DNA of 64,000 bases from NCBI GenBank assembly GCA_002049455.2, contig KV918791.1, positions 310,001 through 374,000 of the forward strand. Direction: 5' to 3'. A program made the translations under genes and the position numbers. The number at the start of each line of letters is the position of its first letter. The stretch's first letter is position 1. Below, in pieces: positions 28,920 to 39,285 of this stretch. Source of the stretch: Porphyra umbilicalis. Taxonomy: Eukaryota > Rhodophyta > Bangiophyceae > Bangiales > Bangiaceae. A model generated the notes under the pieces. The model saw only the letters and a list, made by a program, of their open reading frames with translations. It was not told the origin of the DNA and did not search any database.

Positions 28920-29903
28920 ATGGTCAACGCGCCCGTCTCGGCGACCAAGTCGGTGGCTCATCCCATGTCTGCTCCCAGTTCGTCTGGGATGTCTGTGGCC
29001 GGCATTCCGCCCGCTCGCGCTTCCAGCCGCGCCACCAGCCGCGCCACCACGACGCGATCAAAGAGCCGGCTGCCGGGCCGGGGTGTGGCGCCTACCTCGA
29101 GCGGCCCCTCCTTGTCGTCTCCGCCTTCTCCGACGTTGCCGCCTGTGGCACCGACTGCTCCTGCCGCTGCCCTCGGGTTGCCCCGCCGCACCCAGAGCGC
29201 GTCGACGATGTCGGTTCCCGGGCATGCCCCGGCGGGCGCACTAGGAGCGAGTGGGCCGTCACGGGCGCTGGCCAAGCGCCCCCGTCTGGCGGTCGTACCC
29301 CCGCTGCCCGTGCCGGCGCCCATGTCGGCCCTCGCCGCCCGGCTTGCGGTCCTCACCCCCGCGCAGCTGACGGCAACGGTGCTGGCCATGGCGTCGTCGC
29401 TGCCAGGCGGGGAGGCGTCGCTTCTACCGCAACTGCCGCTGCCCGACATGGAGGCTACCGCCGCCGCGCTGACGGCGCTCAACGACGACGTGGTCGCCCA
29501 CCTCCCCCGCCGCGGCGGGGTGCCGCAGGTCGACGAGGCTGCCTACCGGGCCGTGTCGACCCGCGTCTTGGCGCTTCGGAGGGAGCTCACTGCCAGGGCG
29601 GTGGCGCTGGAGCGGGCGGGGGCTTGGTCTTCGTGTCTCGACTACGCGCGGGTGGCACGGTCGGTCGTCGACGAGGCGGTGGTGTGGGAGGAGGTGCGCC
29701 ACAACCGCTGGCGCGACACCGTTGAAGGATGCCTCTGTCGGCTGGCGGTCAAGGCCGTCACGCGCATTGTCGAGGAGGTGTCGGACGCCAACGTTTGGGC
29801 CGATGTGCTCGGCGAGTATAGAGTTGAGTGTCCCGAGATTGTCCACATTCTGGAGGAAGCCATCGCTCGGAGGGGCGCTCGCCAGTACCTCGGCAGTCGA
29901 TAG
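28920..29903 (+). CDS. Cut8/Sts1-like proteasome tethering factor
   Basis: ATG 28920 (MVNAPVSATK) gives 327 residues. The first 150 are Ser/Pro/Thr-rich and disordered, with a basic AKRPRLAVVP patch that looks like a nuclear signal. The C-terminal 180 residues are helical and follow the Cut8/Sts1 pattern: LAVLTPAQLTATVLAMAS, then a helix pair with ATAAALTALNDDV. A bundle with aromatic positions follows (AYRAVSTRVLALRRELTA, AGAWSSCLDYARVARSVV, WEEVRHNRWRDTVEGCLCRL). In fission yeast Cut8 holds proteasomes at the nuclear envelope. The match is by pattern and spacing only, so another small helical-bundle family is possible. Confidence 0.5.
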   Translation: MVNAPVSATKSVAHPMSAPSSSGMSVAGIPPARASSRATSRATTTRSKSRLPGRGVAPTSSGPSLSSPPSPTLPPVAPTAPAAALGLPRRTQSASTMSVPGHAPAGALGASGPSRALAKRPRLAVVPPLPVPAPMSALAARLAVLTPAQLTATVLAMASSLPGGEASLLPQLPLPDMEATAAALTALNDDVVAHLPRRGGVPQVDEAAYRAVSTRVLALRRELTARAVALERAGAWSSCLDYARVARSVVDEAVVWEEVRHNRWRDTVEGCLCRLAVKAVTRIVEEVSDANVWADVLGEYRVECPEIVHILEEAIARRGARQYLGSR

Positions 29904-30668
29904 GTTGTTGTGCGGGGCGCGCCGGTTCTGGGGTGGGGTTCCTTTGTGCTGGTTGGCGGCCTCCTGCTTGCCCGTAGCGTTTGTTTCTTTCTCTAGGAGG
30001 TGCTGTTGCGGTTGCAGCTGTTGTCCTTGATGTCCTCGCCTGGCCTCGATCTGGGCAACTCTTTCTTTTCACGTGAGCGCGTGTGTACATACCGCTTTGG
30101 GTCTGTAGAGTGTGTAGATGTGTCGTGTTTCCACTTGCCGGCGTAGTGTGGGCGTGCCGTCTCGCGCTCCCTTGTGGTGCTGCTCATACAATCCTCGGTT
30201 GCAAGACCATTTTCGCGGACCCGAGAGAGTGGTCACAGCAGCCCAAGTCGCGCCACGTGCGGAGCGATTCCGTGCTACTCCCTCACCACTCAGACCATCC
30301 AGCGGACAGCTTTCTTGGCTGTGTTGTCGTGAAGTGACGGCTGCAACTGCGGTTGCGTTCTCTGGCAGGCCAACGTGCTGCACCGTCACTGCTTGGCGCA
30401 AACGGTTCGGCGAGACCTATCGCTGTAGATGTAGGACGAGGAACACAAAAGGTATGTGGCGCAGAAAGGAGCTGCCGGGCGCCCCAAACAAGCCGCGCAC
30501 CGACGACAACCGCGCCGGTGGGCCTGCCAACACAAGGGACAAGACGAGGCCGGGCAGGCACTGGCAAAATAGCAAGCGGCCGGAGGCAGCCCCACCAACG
30601 GCGGCGACGCTAATGGGTTAGCGTCGCTCATCACCACGCGTCGCCGTGTCATTCGCCGTAGGGAAGAC
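29904..30668. other. Spacer between Cut8-like gene and tRNA
   Basis: No coding region supported and no repeat noticed. T-rich tracts near 29990 and 30062 may belong to the 3' end of the upstream gene. Confidence 0.4.
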
Positions 30669-30673
30669 AAAAA
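30669..30673 (-). terminator. Pol III terminator of the tRNA-Glu gene
   Basis: Five consecutive T on the minus strand, 7 bases after the tRNA 3' end. Confidence 0.8.
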
Positions 30674-30679
30674 GAGACG

Positions 30680-30786
30680 CTTCCCATGCGGGGCGTTCGG
30701 AGAAAGCTTGGGTTCGAACCCGCGACCTTTCGGGAGTTGGTTGAGCAACTGAAAACCGAACATCTTAACCACTGGACCAATGGGAA
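30680..30786 (-). tRNA. tRNA-Glu (anticodon UUC) with two introns
   Basis: On the minus strand the acceptor stem TTCCCAT (30786-30780) pairs perfectly with ATGGGAA (30687-30681), with G as discriminator. A D arm with AGTGGTTA follows. The anticodon stem TTCGG/CCGAA is perfect and the loop TTTTCA gives anticodon TTC (30753-30751). After A37 comes a 15-base intron (30749-30735) at the canonical place. The T stem GCGGG/CCCGC is also perfect, but the T loop is 26 bases instead of 7. It begins TTCGAA and carries a second, ectopic insert of 19 bases within 30693-30718. Removing it restores a standard TTCGAAC loop. The insert begins with C residues, so the Pol III B box GGTTCGAACC stays intact across the exon-intron border. 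GTTCG at the 5' border can pair with CGAAC near the 3' end of the insert, as tRNA endonuclease substrates require. Confidence 0.85.
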
Positions 30787-30858
30787 TCGCATGCACAGCG
30801 GACGACTCAAATCAATTTTATACAATAAGCTGGTTTAGTGCAGAGCTCTGTTGATCCC

Positions 30859-31827
30859 ATGGTGCGCTTTCGTCGTGTGCTCGCCCCACCGTGTTGTCAC
30901 GTCGTGTTTTCCCACCCGCTTCTGCACGAGCGCCCCGTCCTCGCCGCCATGTTGTACCCCCCCCCCGCCACCATAGCCGCCCGGCTCGCGGCCTTCCTCA
31001 CCGCTGGCCGCGCGTCCAAGGCCTACTGCATTGGCCTCAACTACTCGGCGCACGTGTCGGAGATGCGGGCCATGGGCATGGGCGGCGCGGCGCCTCGGCC
31101 GCCAACCACCACCAGCCCCCCCGCGGCCGGCAAGGCGACGGCGGCGGCCACACCGACGCTCTTCCTCAAACCCTCCTCGTCCTACCACTGGCACGGCGTG
31201 GACGGCCCGCTGCGGGTGCCCGCCAACGTGGAGTTGCACCACGAGGTGGAGGTGGGCGTCATCCTGGCACCCCTGCCGGTGACGGCGCCCGCCGGCGCCA
31301 GTGACGACATCGTCGGCGGCCGCCGCCGCGCGGCGACCGCCGCCCACATCCGCAAAGCCGACGCGCTCGCGCACGTGGTCGGCTACACGCTCGCCCTCGA
31401 CATGACCGCGCGGGACGTGCAGGCGGCGGCCAAGCGCGGCGGCAAGCCGTGGGCGGCCGCCAAGTGTGGGGACGGGTACCTGCCGCTCGCCGCCGAGGCG
31501 GTGTCTGCTGCAGAGGTGGCCGTCGACGCGTCGGGGCGGCCGGCGCTCGAAGTCGTCTGCTCCGTCAATGGCGTCGAGCGGCAGCGGGGGTGCGGGGGGC
31601 AGTGGATTTGGGACCTGCCCTCCCTCGTCTCCTACGCCTCCTCCGTGTGCGCCGTGGAGGAGAATGACGTGTTGTTGACGGGCACGCCCGCGGGCGTCGG
31701 GCCGGTCGTGCCGGGCGACCACATCGAAGCCGTCCTGCGCGTGACGGCGGGCGCGGCTGAGGGCCGGGAGCTCAAAATGGCGTTTGACTGTGTGGAGGGG
31801 GAGCCGGTGGGTGTCATCCGCGAGTAG
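30859..31827 (+). CDS. FAHD1: FAHD1-type acylpyruvase / oxaloacetate decarboxylase
   Basis: ATG 30859 gives 322 residues; an in-frame ATG at 30949 (MLYPPPATIAARLAAF) would remove 30 residues. The extra Arg-containing, acid-free leader looks like a mitochondrial presequence, so I prefer the first ATG. The fumarylacetoacetate hydrolase fold is clear: YCIGLNYSAHVSEM near the start, TLFLKPSSSY (substrate loop), LHHEVEVGVIL (metal-binding Glu pair), GYTLALDMTARDVQ, and LLTGTPAGVGPVVPGD near the end. FAHD1 cleaves acylpyruvates and decarboxylates oxaloacetate in mitochondria. Two insertions rich in Gly, Ala and Pro (after SEMRAMGMG and after PLPVTAP) are absent from animal enzymes. TTTTATACAATA near 30817 lies upstream, between this gene and the divergent tRNA gene. 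Confidence 0.88.
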   Translation: MVRFRRVLAPPCCHVVFSHPLLHERPVLAAMLYPPPATIAARLAAFLTAGRASKAYCIGLNYSAHVSEMRAMGMGGAAPRPPTTTSPPAAGKATAAATPTLFLKPSSSYHWHGVDGPLRVPANVELHHEVEVGVILAPLPVTAPAGASDDIVGGRRRAATAAHIRKADALAHVVGYTLALDMTARDVQAAAKRGGKPWAAAKCGDGYLPLAAEAVSAAEVAVDASGRPALEVVCSVNGVERQRGCGGQWIWDLPSLVSYASSVCAVEENDVLLTGTPAGVGPVVPGDHIEAVLRVTAGAAEGRELKMAFDCVEGEPVGVIRE

Positions 31828-32302
31828 GGGGGGCGCGGTGGCCTCGGCGAGACGGCGCATCCTCAACCTTTTTGGCCGCTCTCCCACCCACTGTGTCGTG
31901 CGGGCGTGCGCTGAGGTCTAAACCCGGCGTGGCAGACGGCGCCAGCGTCGTTGCAAGCGGCGCTGGGGGGACCGACACACCCACCCCCACCCCGAACGCG
32001 AGGACCCCAACGGCCACGCAAGCGTCGCTGTTCATTTGCTAGCGGGCAGCGGTGCCTCTCCCCAACCCCCCGTCGGCGCCGCGCGACGCCCACGCGCGCC
32101 CGCGGCGCCCGCTTGGCGCCCGCCGGCACCGCCGGTGGCGCCCCCAGCCGCCGCACCCCCCACGCGCGTCACGCCCGCACGCCGCGGCCGCTTTTGGCAA
32201 ACGACGCGGCCGGCCACGCGCGGCGGCGGGTCGACGCACCGCCCCCCCCCCCGCGCGCGCGCGCGACCGCGCGGCCTCGCGACCCGCCGACGCGCGGCGC
32301 CC
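31828..32302. other. Convergent spacer after FAHD1
   Basis: Very GC-rich; no coding or RNA feature recognised. Confidence 0.4.
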
Positions 32303-33452
32303 TCACACCGCGTCTGGCCCGCCGCGGCGCGGCTGCGCGTACCGTGAACGCTCGACGACCGACGACGCGGGCGACGGCGCGTCTGCGTCGTTGCCGCCGC
32401 GGCCGACCAACGGCCCGACGGCGAGCCCAAAGAGCCCCCACACCAGCGGCACGGACCAAAAGCCGACGACGAGGGCGAGGACAAAGCGGTGGAGGAGCGG
32501 CGCTGTCGTCGACTGGGGCGGGCGGGTGGTGGCACGCGGGCGGTCGGGGGGGGTACGCGTCCCGGGGCAGTCCACCCCGCCGGGGGAAGCACCGTCAATC
32601 ATTTGGGGGGCGGGTCCCAGGGACACACGCGCGCGGTGGGGGCGGTCTCTGGTCATACTGGCTGTTAGCAGCGCCTCCCAGACTCCCAGCCGTCGGCACG
32701 GACCACGGGTGCGGGGCGGCCGTGCGCGACACGCACACACCACACGCGGCGCGCGCCGTCGGTCGACAGATGTCTCCTCGCCCCACACAGGCGGTCATCG
32801 GGCCTGGCCCCCCCCCCCCCCCCCCCCCGCCCCAACGTACGCACGTCCCCTGTGGGGACATCCACAGCCACGCGCCGCCGAGCACGTACGACATGAGGAA
32901 GGCCGGCCCAAAGCAGTCGCGCACCTGCCGCGCCGCAGACGGGGGGTCCGCCGGCGCCCCCGCCGCGTGCGCAAACAGCTCCACGGGGAGCGCCAGCGGC
33001 GTGCGCGCCCCGCCCGGGGCGTGGGGGGGGGCGGGGGAGGGCAAGTCCACCGACTCTGGCGACGGGGGAGAGGGGGGGGAGGGGGGGGACGGCGGGGACG
33101 AGGGGGACGGCGGGCGCACCAGCCGCTGCGCGGCGGCGACGGTGGCGAGACCGGGACGGCGGTCGTACTCCTCCGCGTCGTCGAGGAGGTCTGGTGCAGG
33201 GGAGGGGGGGGGGGTGGGGGGGCGGGCGCCACGCACCAAAGAGAGACAAGACGAGTCGACGCCCACGCAACAGGTGCGGCACGGGGACACGGACAAGGGC
33301 GGGGGCGCTGCGTCAGCCGTCGGCGCGTGCCACCCCACGCCCGCACCCGCCAGAGGACCCGCCGTGGGCGCGCCCGCGGCCCATCACCCAACCCACACGG
33401 CACGGCCCAGCCGACCACGCGCTCGCTTTCACGGCCCGGCGGCGGCGGCGGC

Positions 33453-33485
<33 letters not shown>

Positions 33486-33896
33486 CCCCCCCCACGCACC
33501 AACGAGGCGCAACGCCGCGTGCGCCACGAGCAACACCACCTGCGCGTGCACCCACACGCGGAGCGGCAGGTCACACGCCTGCCCCGCCGTCACGTGGAGG
33601 ACGGCGACGCAGGCGGCGGTGAGGGCGGCGCCGCCCGCCAGCGCCGCCGCATTGACGACGAGCGCCCAATCCGCGTCGGGCGACGGCGCGCCGTCGGCGG
33701 CGGCGGGCGGCGGCGGCGGGTGCGGGTGCGGGTGCGGGTGCGGGTAGGAGAGGGAAAAGGGGGGCGGGGGGGAAGCGCCGCCGCGTCCGCCGCTGCCGGG
33801 AGACCCCCCCGCGTGCACCGGCAGTGGGGGGGGCGAGTAGGCCGCCGCCACCGCGCGGCGCTGCAGCAGCGGCGCCGCTTCGCCGCGCGCCGCCAT
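32303..33896 (-). CDS. Four-pass membrane protein resembling the membrane part of plant RING E3 ligases; no RING seen
   Basis: ATG 33896 gives MAARGEAAPLLQRR, then a Pro/His-rich stretch. A membrane segment follows (WALVVNAAALAGGAALTAAC), then CDLPLRVWVHAQVVLLVAHA as the second. After a poly-C/G run (33457-33485) that breaks the frame come an acidic stretch with DLLDDAEEYDRRP and a third segment, FGPAFLMSYVLGGAWLWMS. A GTGCGT donor follows it, and beyond an intron or frame change lies the fourth, FVLALVVGFWSVPLVWGLFG, with a stop at 32303. The order and phrasing, notably LPLRVW, recall plant membrane proteins of the At1g12760 type, which carry a RING-H2 after the last segment; here the protein ends without one. 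The coding path across 32500-32850 is uncertain. Confidence 0.45.
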
Positions 33897-34515
33897 GGCC
33901 GCCACGCTCCCGCGTCGGCGGTCGGCCCCGCGGCGGTCGTCGGCGGGCGGGCGGCGGAGCGGCGGTCGGCACCGCGACGGTGGTTGGCGTCGACGTGGGG
34001 GGCGTCGACGTGGTGGGGGGGGGGGGGTGACGGCGGCGGCGGCGGCGGCGGCGCGCCGCCTTTGACGCCCCGCCCGCCGCGCGGGCGGCCGCGCGCGCGC
34101 CGCCGCGTGCCCGTCGGGTGCCCGCCCGCAGGGGGGGGGGGGGGGGGGGGCGGGACGCGCGGGACGCGGGCCGCGCCCACCAGCAGCAGCAGAGGCGGGG
34201 ACGAGCTCGCGGCCGCCTGGATCGGGTGGTGGGGAATTAAATACGTGCCGCTGCGTGCAAGTACGTCGCGGATCAACTCTCACCGGTCGACCGCCGCCGC
34301 CGCCGCCGCCGTCGTGGCGCCCGCCCGAGCAGGGGCGTCGGCGACGCGTGGCCGTCGCGTCCCCCCCCCCCCCTCTCCCCTCCCCCCCACCTCCCCCTCT
34401 GCACCTGCCCCCTCCTCCCACACCCACCCCCTCCGTGGCTCTGTCGACTCTATATCACCGTCCTGTTCTCCCCCCCCCCTCGCTCCTAGCCCCCCCCCCC
34501 CCCCCCCCCCTCCCG
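33897..34515. promoter_or_regulatory. Divergent promoter region (membrane protein / URB1)
   Basis: The 620 bases lie between divergent starts. AATTAAATAC near 34236 and CTCTATATCAC near 34448 are the only TATA-like patches. Poly-G (34131-34150) and poly-C (34494-34510) runs flank them. Confidence 0.4.
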
Positions 34516-36240
34516 ATGGCGTCGCCGACGTTCCTCACCCCCGGCGGCGTCTTTGACGCCACCGACTTTTGCGCCGCCGTCCGCCCCGACGCCCCCCCCG
34601 GCGCCGCCGCCGCGACGCTGCGCCTCTTTACCAAACTCGCTGCCGAGGCGCGACGGCGGCCGCGCGCGCCGCCGCACGCACCCCCCCCACCGCCGAGCCG
34701 TCGTCGTCGCTCCCCCCCCCCCCCCGCCCGACGTGGTCGGCGCGTACCTCGCGCACCGCCCCGGCGCGCCCGACCTCTTTGCCCTCCTCGGCGCGCAGGG
34801 GACCCCCCCCCCCACGGCCATTGCCGCCCTCGACGCCCTCACCGCCATCACGTCGGCCGCCGCCGCGTTGCCGCCGAGCGCCACCACCGCCGCCGCCGCT
34901 GCCGTCGCTGCGGACGTCGTCAAGGCGCGCGCGGCTGCCGTCTTGGCCGCCCTCGGCCGCGACCGCCGCGGCGCGTCGCGGTCCGTGTGGCGCCTCCTCA
35001 CCGCCGCCGCGCGGGCGGCGCCGGGCGTCCCGTCGGCGCTCGTGTGGCGGTACGATTTGGGGGCGGCGGGGGGGGGCGGGGGCGGCGCCGCCGCCGCCCA
35101 CCGCGACCTCCTGACGGCGCTGCTGCGGTCAGGGGAGGCGGGGGTGGTTGCCAGTTTGGGGGGGGGGGGAACCGCCCGGCGCTCGCCGCCGCGCTGCGCG
35201 CCGTGCGCGTTGGTGACGGGCACCGGGGGGCGGCGCTGCTGCACGCGGTGCGGCATCAGCTGGTGTTGCGGGGGGGGGGGGGGGGGGGGGGGGGGCGGGC
35301 GCGCGCGCCCTCCTCGGCGGGCCCACCCTCGACGCCCTCGCCGCCTTGGCCGTGACGCCGCCGGCGGCGGCGGTCGACGGGACGGCCGCCCCGTCGGCCG
35401 CCGCCGACGCCACTGCCGGCGGCGCGGCGACGACCGCGGCGGGGGCGGGGGCGGGGGCGCCCCCCCCCCCCCCGCCCCCGTCGACCTCCTCGCGCCGCCC
35501 GTTAGCGCGGCGGCGGCGGCGGCGGCGGCCGCCGCCGCCGCCACGGCGCGCGCGGCGGCGGCGGCGGTCGCCGCCGCCGCCCCCCCCGCCGACCCCGTCG
35601 TCGCCGCGGCGCGGGCCCTCTTCCTCGCCGCCGCCGCGGCGCCGACGGCGACGCGCGCGGCGGACGTGGCGCGGGCGCTCGGGGCCGTCGGCACCGCCTC
35701 GTCGGCGGCGGCGCTCGCGCTCGTGCGCGCGGCGCTCGGGGTGCGCGCCGCGGCGGGGCCGCCGCTGCTAGCCGGGGGGCCCGCCACCCGCTCCGAGCCC
35801 CGCCCGTCGACGCCGTGGCTCGCCGCCGCCGCCGTTGTGTTGTCGGCGGTGGGGGCGGCGGCGGCGTCGGCGCCGGCGGGGGGGGTGACCCTCGGGGGGG
35901 GGGGGCGCGGGTGGTTGTCCCGCGCCCTCGCCCACCCCAACGCGCTCGTGCGGCACACGGGGGCGGTGGTGGGCGTCGCCCTCGGCGACGCGCTCGTGGC
36001 CGACGTGGGGGGGGGCGGTCGAGCGCGGCGGCGGCGGCGGGGCGCTTCCCCGACGCCAAGGTCCTCGCCGCCGCCGTCGGTCGGGGGGATGGGGGGTGGG
36101 TGTGGGTCGCCCTCACCCGCGTGGCCGTGCGCCTCGGCCTCCGCGTCGACGGGGTGCGGCTCGCGACGGGGGGGCTCGTCCCGCACGCCGCCCCGGCCGA
36201 CGGCGCCGCCCCTGTCCAGGGCGGCGCACACGGCGGCCCC

Positions 36241-36272
<32 letters not shown>

Positions 36273-36551
36273 CCCCCGCCTCTCACGCGCGGCGGCGGGC
36301 GCGCTGCTCGGCCAACAACTCGCGCTCGTCGGCGCGTGCCTCACCGCCGCCCCGGCCGACACGCTCGGGGCGCTGCTGCACGGGCGCCGCCTCGGGGCGG
36401 TGCTCGCGCTGTGTCGCCCGGGCGCCGTCGGGCCCGGCGGGCGGTCCGTGCCGCCGCGCCTCGCCGCCGCGGCGGCGGGCGTGGCGGCGACCGCGCTCGT
36501 CGCGTCGGGGTTGGTGTCGCTCCCCGCGGGGGGGGGGGGGGGGGGGGGCGC

Positions 36552-36582
<31 letters not shown>

Positions 36583-37351
36583 AGCCGCCGCCGAGGCGGC
36601 CGAAGAGGCGGCCGCGTGGGTGGCTGCCGCCGCGTCGGCGCCGGCGGCGGCGGTCGACGACCTCGTCGCCACCGCCGCGGGCGCCATGGCCCAGCCGTAC
36701 GCATTGTACGACGATGCGTATGGGGCGGCGGTGGTGGAGGCGGCGGCGGCGGCGGCGGCGGCGGCCGCCGCCGCCGCCGCCGCGGGGGGACGGGGGGACG
36801 CGTCTGCGGCGCCGCGCGTGCGCGTGTCGCTCCTCACCGCGGCGGTCGTGCGGCGGGTGGTCAAGCTCGACGGCACCTCCCCGTCGGCGGTCGCCGACGC
36901 GCACGTGGCGGCGCTGGGGGTCACCCTCTGCCGCGCGCGCCGCCCGTCGTCGCTGTGGCGCTTCCTCACCGCCGCCCTCCCCCGCCGCGATTGGGCGGCG
37001 GCGGCGGCGGCGGGGGCGGCGGCGGCGGCGCGCCTCCCGCCGCGGCGGCTGCTCGGCAAGCGCGCCGCCGCCGCGGGCGTCGAGCCGCCCGCCAGTCCCG
37101 CCGCCGCCGCCGCCGCCACCGCCGCCGCCAAGCGCCCACGGACGGGCGGGGAGGCGCACGGGGCGGGTGGGGACGGCGACGGCGACGGCGCGCGCGGCGC
37201 GCCGCCGACCCCCGACTGGACCGTCGAGGCGGTGGCGGCGATGGACGCGGCGGCCGCCGCGGCGGCGGTGCCAACGCTCTCCCCGGCACGCCTCGCCGTG
37301 ACGGCCGACGAGATGCCGCTGTCGGATGCGGCGCTGCGGCGGCTGCGCGCG

Positions 37352-37388
<37 letters not shown>

Positions 37389-37679
37389 GCGCCCCACCGG
37401 CCGCTGCCGCGGCGGCGGGCACCCCCGTGCCCCCCTACGACCCCGAAGCGGTCGTGCGGCTGCTGTGGCGCGCGGCGGCGGGCGGGGCGCCGCTGGATGT
37501 GGCTGGCGCCGTCCACGCGGGGTGCCTCGACGTGGCGTTTGCGGCGCTGGCGTCGCGCTCCGAGGCGCTGCGCGGGGGGGGGTACGCCGCCGTGGCGGCG
37601 GTGGCGGCGCTGCTCGCGGGGACGAGGGGGGGGGGGGGGGGCCGACGCCACCGCCGTGGCCATGGGCGGCGGGGGGGGT

Positions 37680-37733
<54 letters not shown>

Positions 37734-39285
37734 CGCGGCCTTGGCCGCGGCGGCCACGCGGCGACGACGGCGGCGGCGGCGGCGCCGACCCCCCCCGTCG
37801 CCCTCTTCCGCGACCGCCGCGCCGTCAGCGTCCTCCTCGCGCAGCTGCGGGACGGCATTACGACCCCCCACGCGGTGCTGCCGCCGCTCGTGACGGCCTA
37901 CCTCCGCCTCGCGTCGGCGGTCATCCTCCGCCCCGCCCACGCCCTCTACCCGCGCCTGTGGCGCCTCCTCCTCCGCTCCCCCGTCCTCGACGTGTCCGAC
38001 GTGCCGGCGGCGTCGGCGCTGCTCCGCGCCGACGGGGGGGGGGGGACCTCCCCGCCGCCCGCGCCGCCGCCGCGACGCTCGTGCGGCGGGGCGTCCGCAC
38101 CGCCGCCGACCACGCAATCGTGCGGCGGCGGGGGGTGTATGGGGCGCTCATGGCCGCCGCCGCGTCGCCGGCCTTGTGTGGCGGTGCGGCGGCGGGGACG
38201 GCGGGGGCGGGGGCGGGGGCGGGGGGGGGGGGGGGGCACCCCCGCCCCCGTTTGTGCTCGACGTCCTCACCGCGCTGACGGCGGCGGCGGAGCGCGCGCG
38301 GCCGCTCGTGGCCGTCGACCTCGTGCGCTCGCAGGGGGTGTGCGCGTGGCTCGTCGACGTGGCGTCGCCGGCGGGGGGGGGGGTGCTCGCGACCGCCGCG
38401 GCCGGGCGGCGGCGGTCGGCGGCGGCGGTCCTGCCTGCCGCCTACCGCCTCGTCGCCGCCCTCGCCACGGGCGTGGCGGCGGCGGCGGGGGGGGGGGGGG
38501 CGTCGCCGCCCCGCCCCTCGCCGCCGCCCTCGTTGCGCTGTCGGCCGTGCGGGCGGGCGGCGGCCGCGGCGGCGGCGGCGGCGGTAGCGGCGACGGCGGC
38601 GGCGGCGCGGCGGCGGTCGCGGCGGCGGCGGCGGCGGCGGCGGTTGTCGGCTTGACCCCCCGCGTGCGTGGGGTGCTCGCCGGCCTGCACGTGTGCGCCC
38701 TCGGCGCGGAAGCGACGCGCGGCGACGGCCTCCGCGCCACTGCCGCCACGGCCGCCGACGCGCGGGTGGCGGCGCCGCTGCTGACCGCCGCGCTCGGGGC
38801 GCTCGCCACCCCGGGGGGGGCCCCGGGCGTCGGGGGGGCTACCCGCGCACGCCCCTCGACGCGGCGGTTGTCGCCGCCTGGGCCGCCGACGTCCTCGTCG
38901 CCAAGGCGGTGGTGGTGGTGGCCGCCACCCGCCGGGCTGGGGGGGCCGACGGTGCCGCCGCCGCCGCGTCGGCCGCCGCCGCGCGGGCCGACTTGGTCGC
39001 CGCCGCCCCGGCGGTCGTTGCCGCCGTGGCCGCGTCGGACCTCAACGTGCGGCGGTTCCTCAACGTGGGTGGTTTGGCGGCGGCAACGGCGGTCGGCGGG
39101 GGGGGGGGGCGGCAGAGGCGGCGGCAGCTCCCGCCTGGGCCGCCGCCGCCGCCGTCGGCTGCGTGCCACGGGCGGCCGTGCGCGCGTTGGGGGAGGGGGG
39201 GGTCGGCGCCGCCGAGGCGGCCGCCCACGGGGTGTTGACCGCAGAGGTCGAGCGGCTGCTCACCGCGCTGCCGGCGCGGGCGTGA
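34516..39285 (+). CDS. URB1: URB1/NPA1 ribosome biogenesis protein, frame broken at G/C runs
   Basis: ATG 34516 opens MASPTFLTPGGVFDATDF; the last conserved block ends at TGA 39283-39285. Recognisable URB1 blocks follow in order. AYLAHRPGAPDLFALLGAQG and SVWRLLTAAARAAPG lie near 34750-35020. WLSRALAHPNALVRHTGAV is near 35910-35965. YDPEAVVRLLWRAA is near 37436. VALFRDRRAVSVLLAQLRDG and a DVSDVPAASALLRAD block lie at 37797-38030. RRGVYGALMAAAASPAL and VRSQGVCAWLVDV lie at 38125-38360, and LNVRRFLNVGGL at 39040-39072. URB1 acts in the nucleolus in 60S pre-ribosome assembly. No single frame spans the gene: roughly a dozen frame changes occur, each at or beside a run of G or C. If these are assembly errors the protein is about 1590 residues, short for the family, with long poly-Ala stretches from (GCG)n. 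Confidence 0.75.

Noticed and set aside
30683-30740. A tRNA fragment or a tRNA with a defective T arm
   Set aside because: The apparent defect vanishes when a 19-base T-loop insert is recognised; acceptor, anticodon and T stems then pair perfectly.
34486-38117. Long minus-strand and alternative plus-strand ORFs across URB1
   Set aside because: GC-rich sequence has few stops. Only the stitched plus-strand blocks match a known family, and the others are Arg/Pro/Ala noise.
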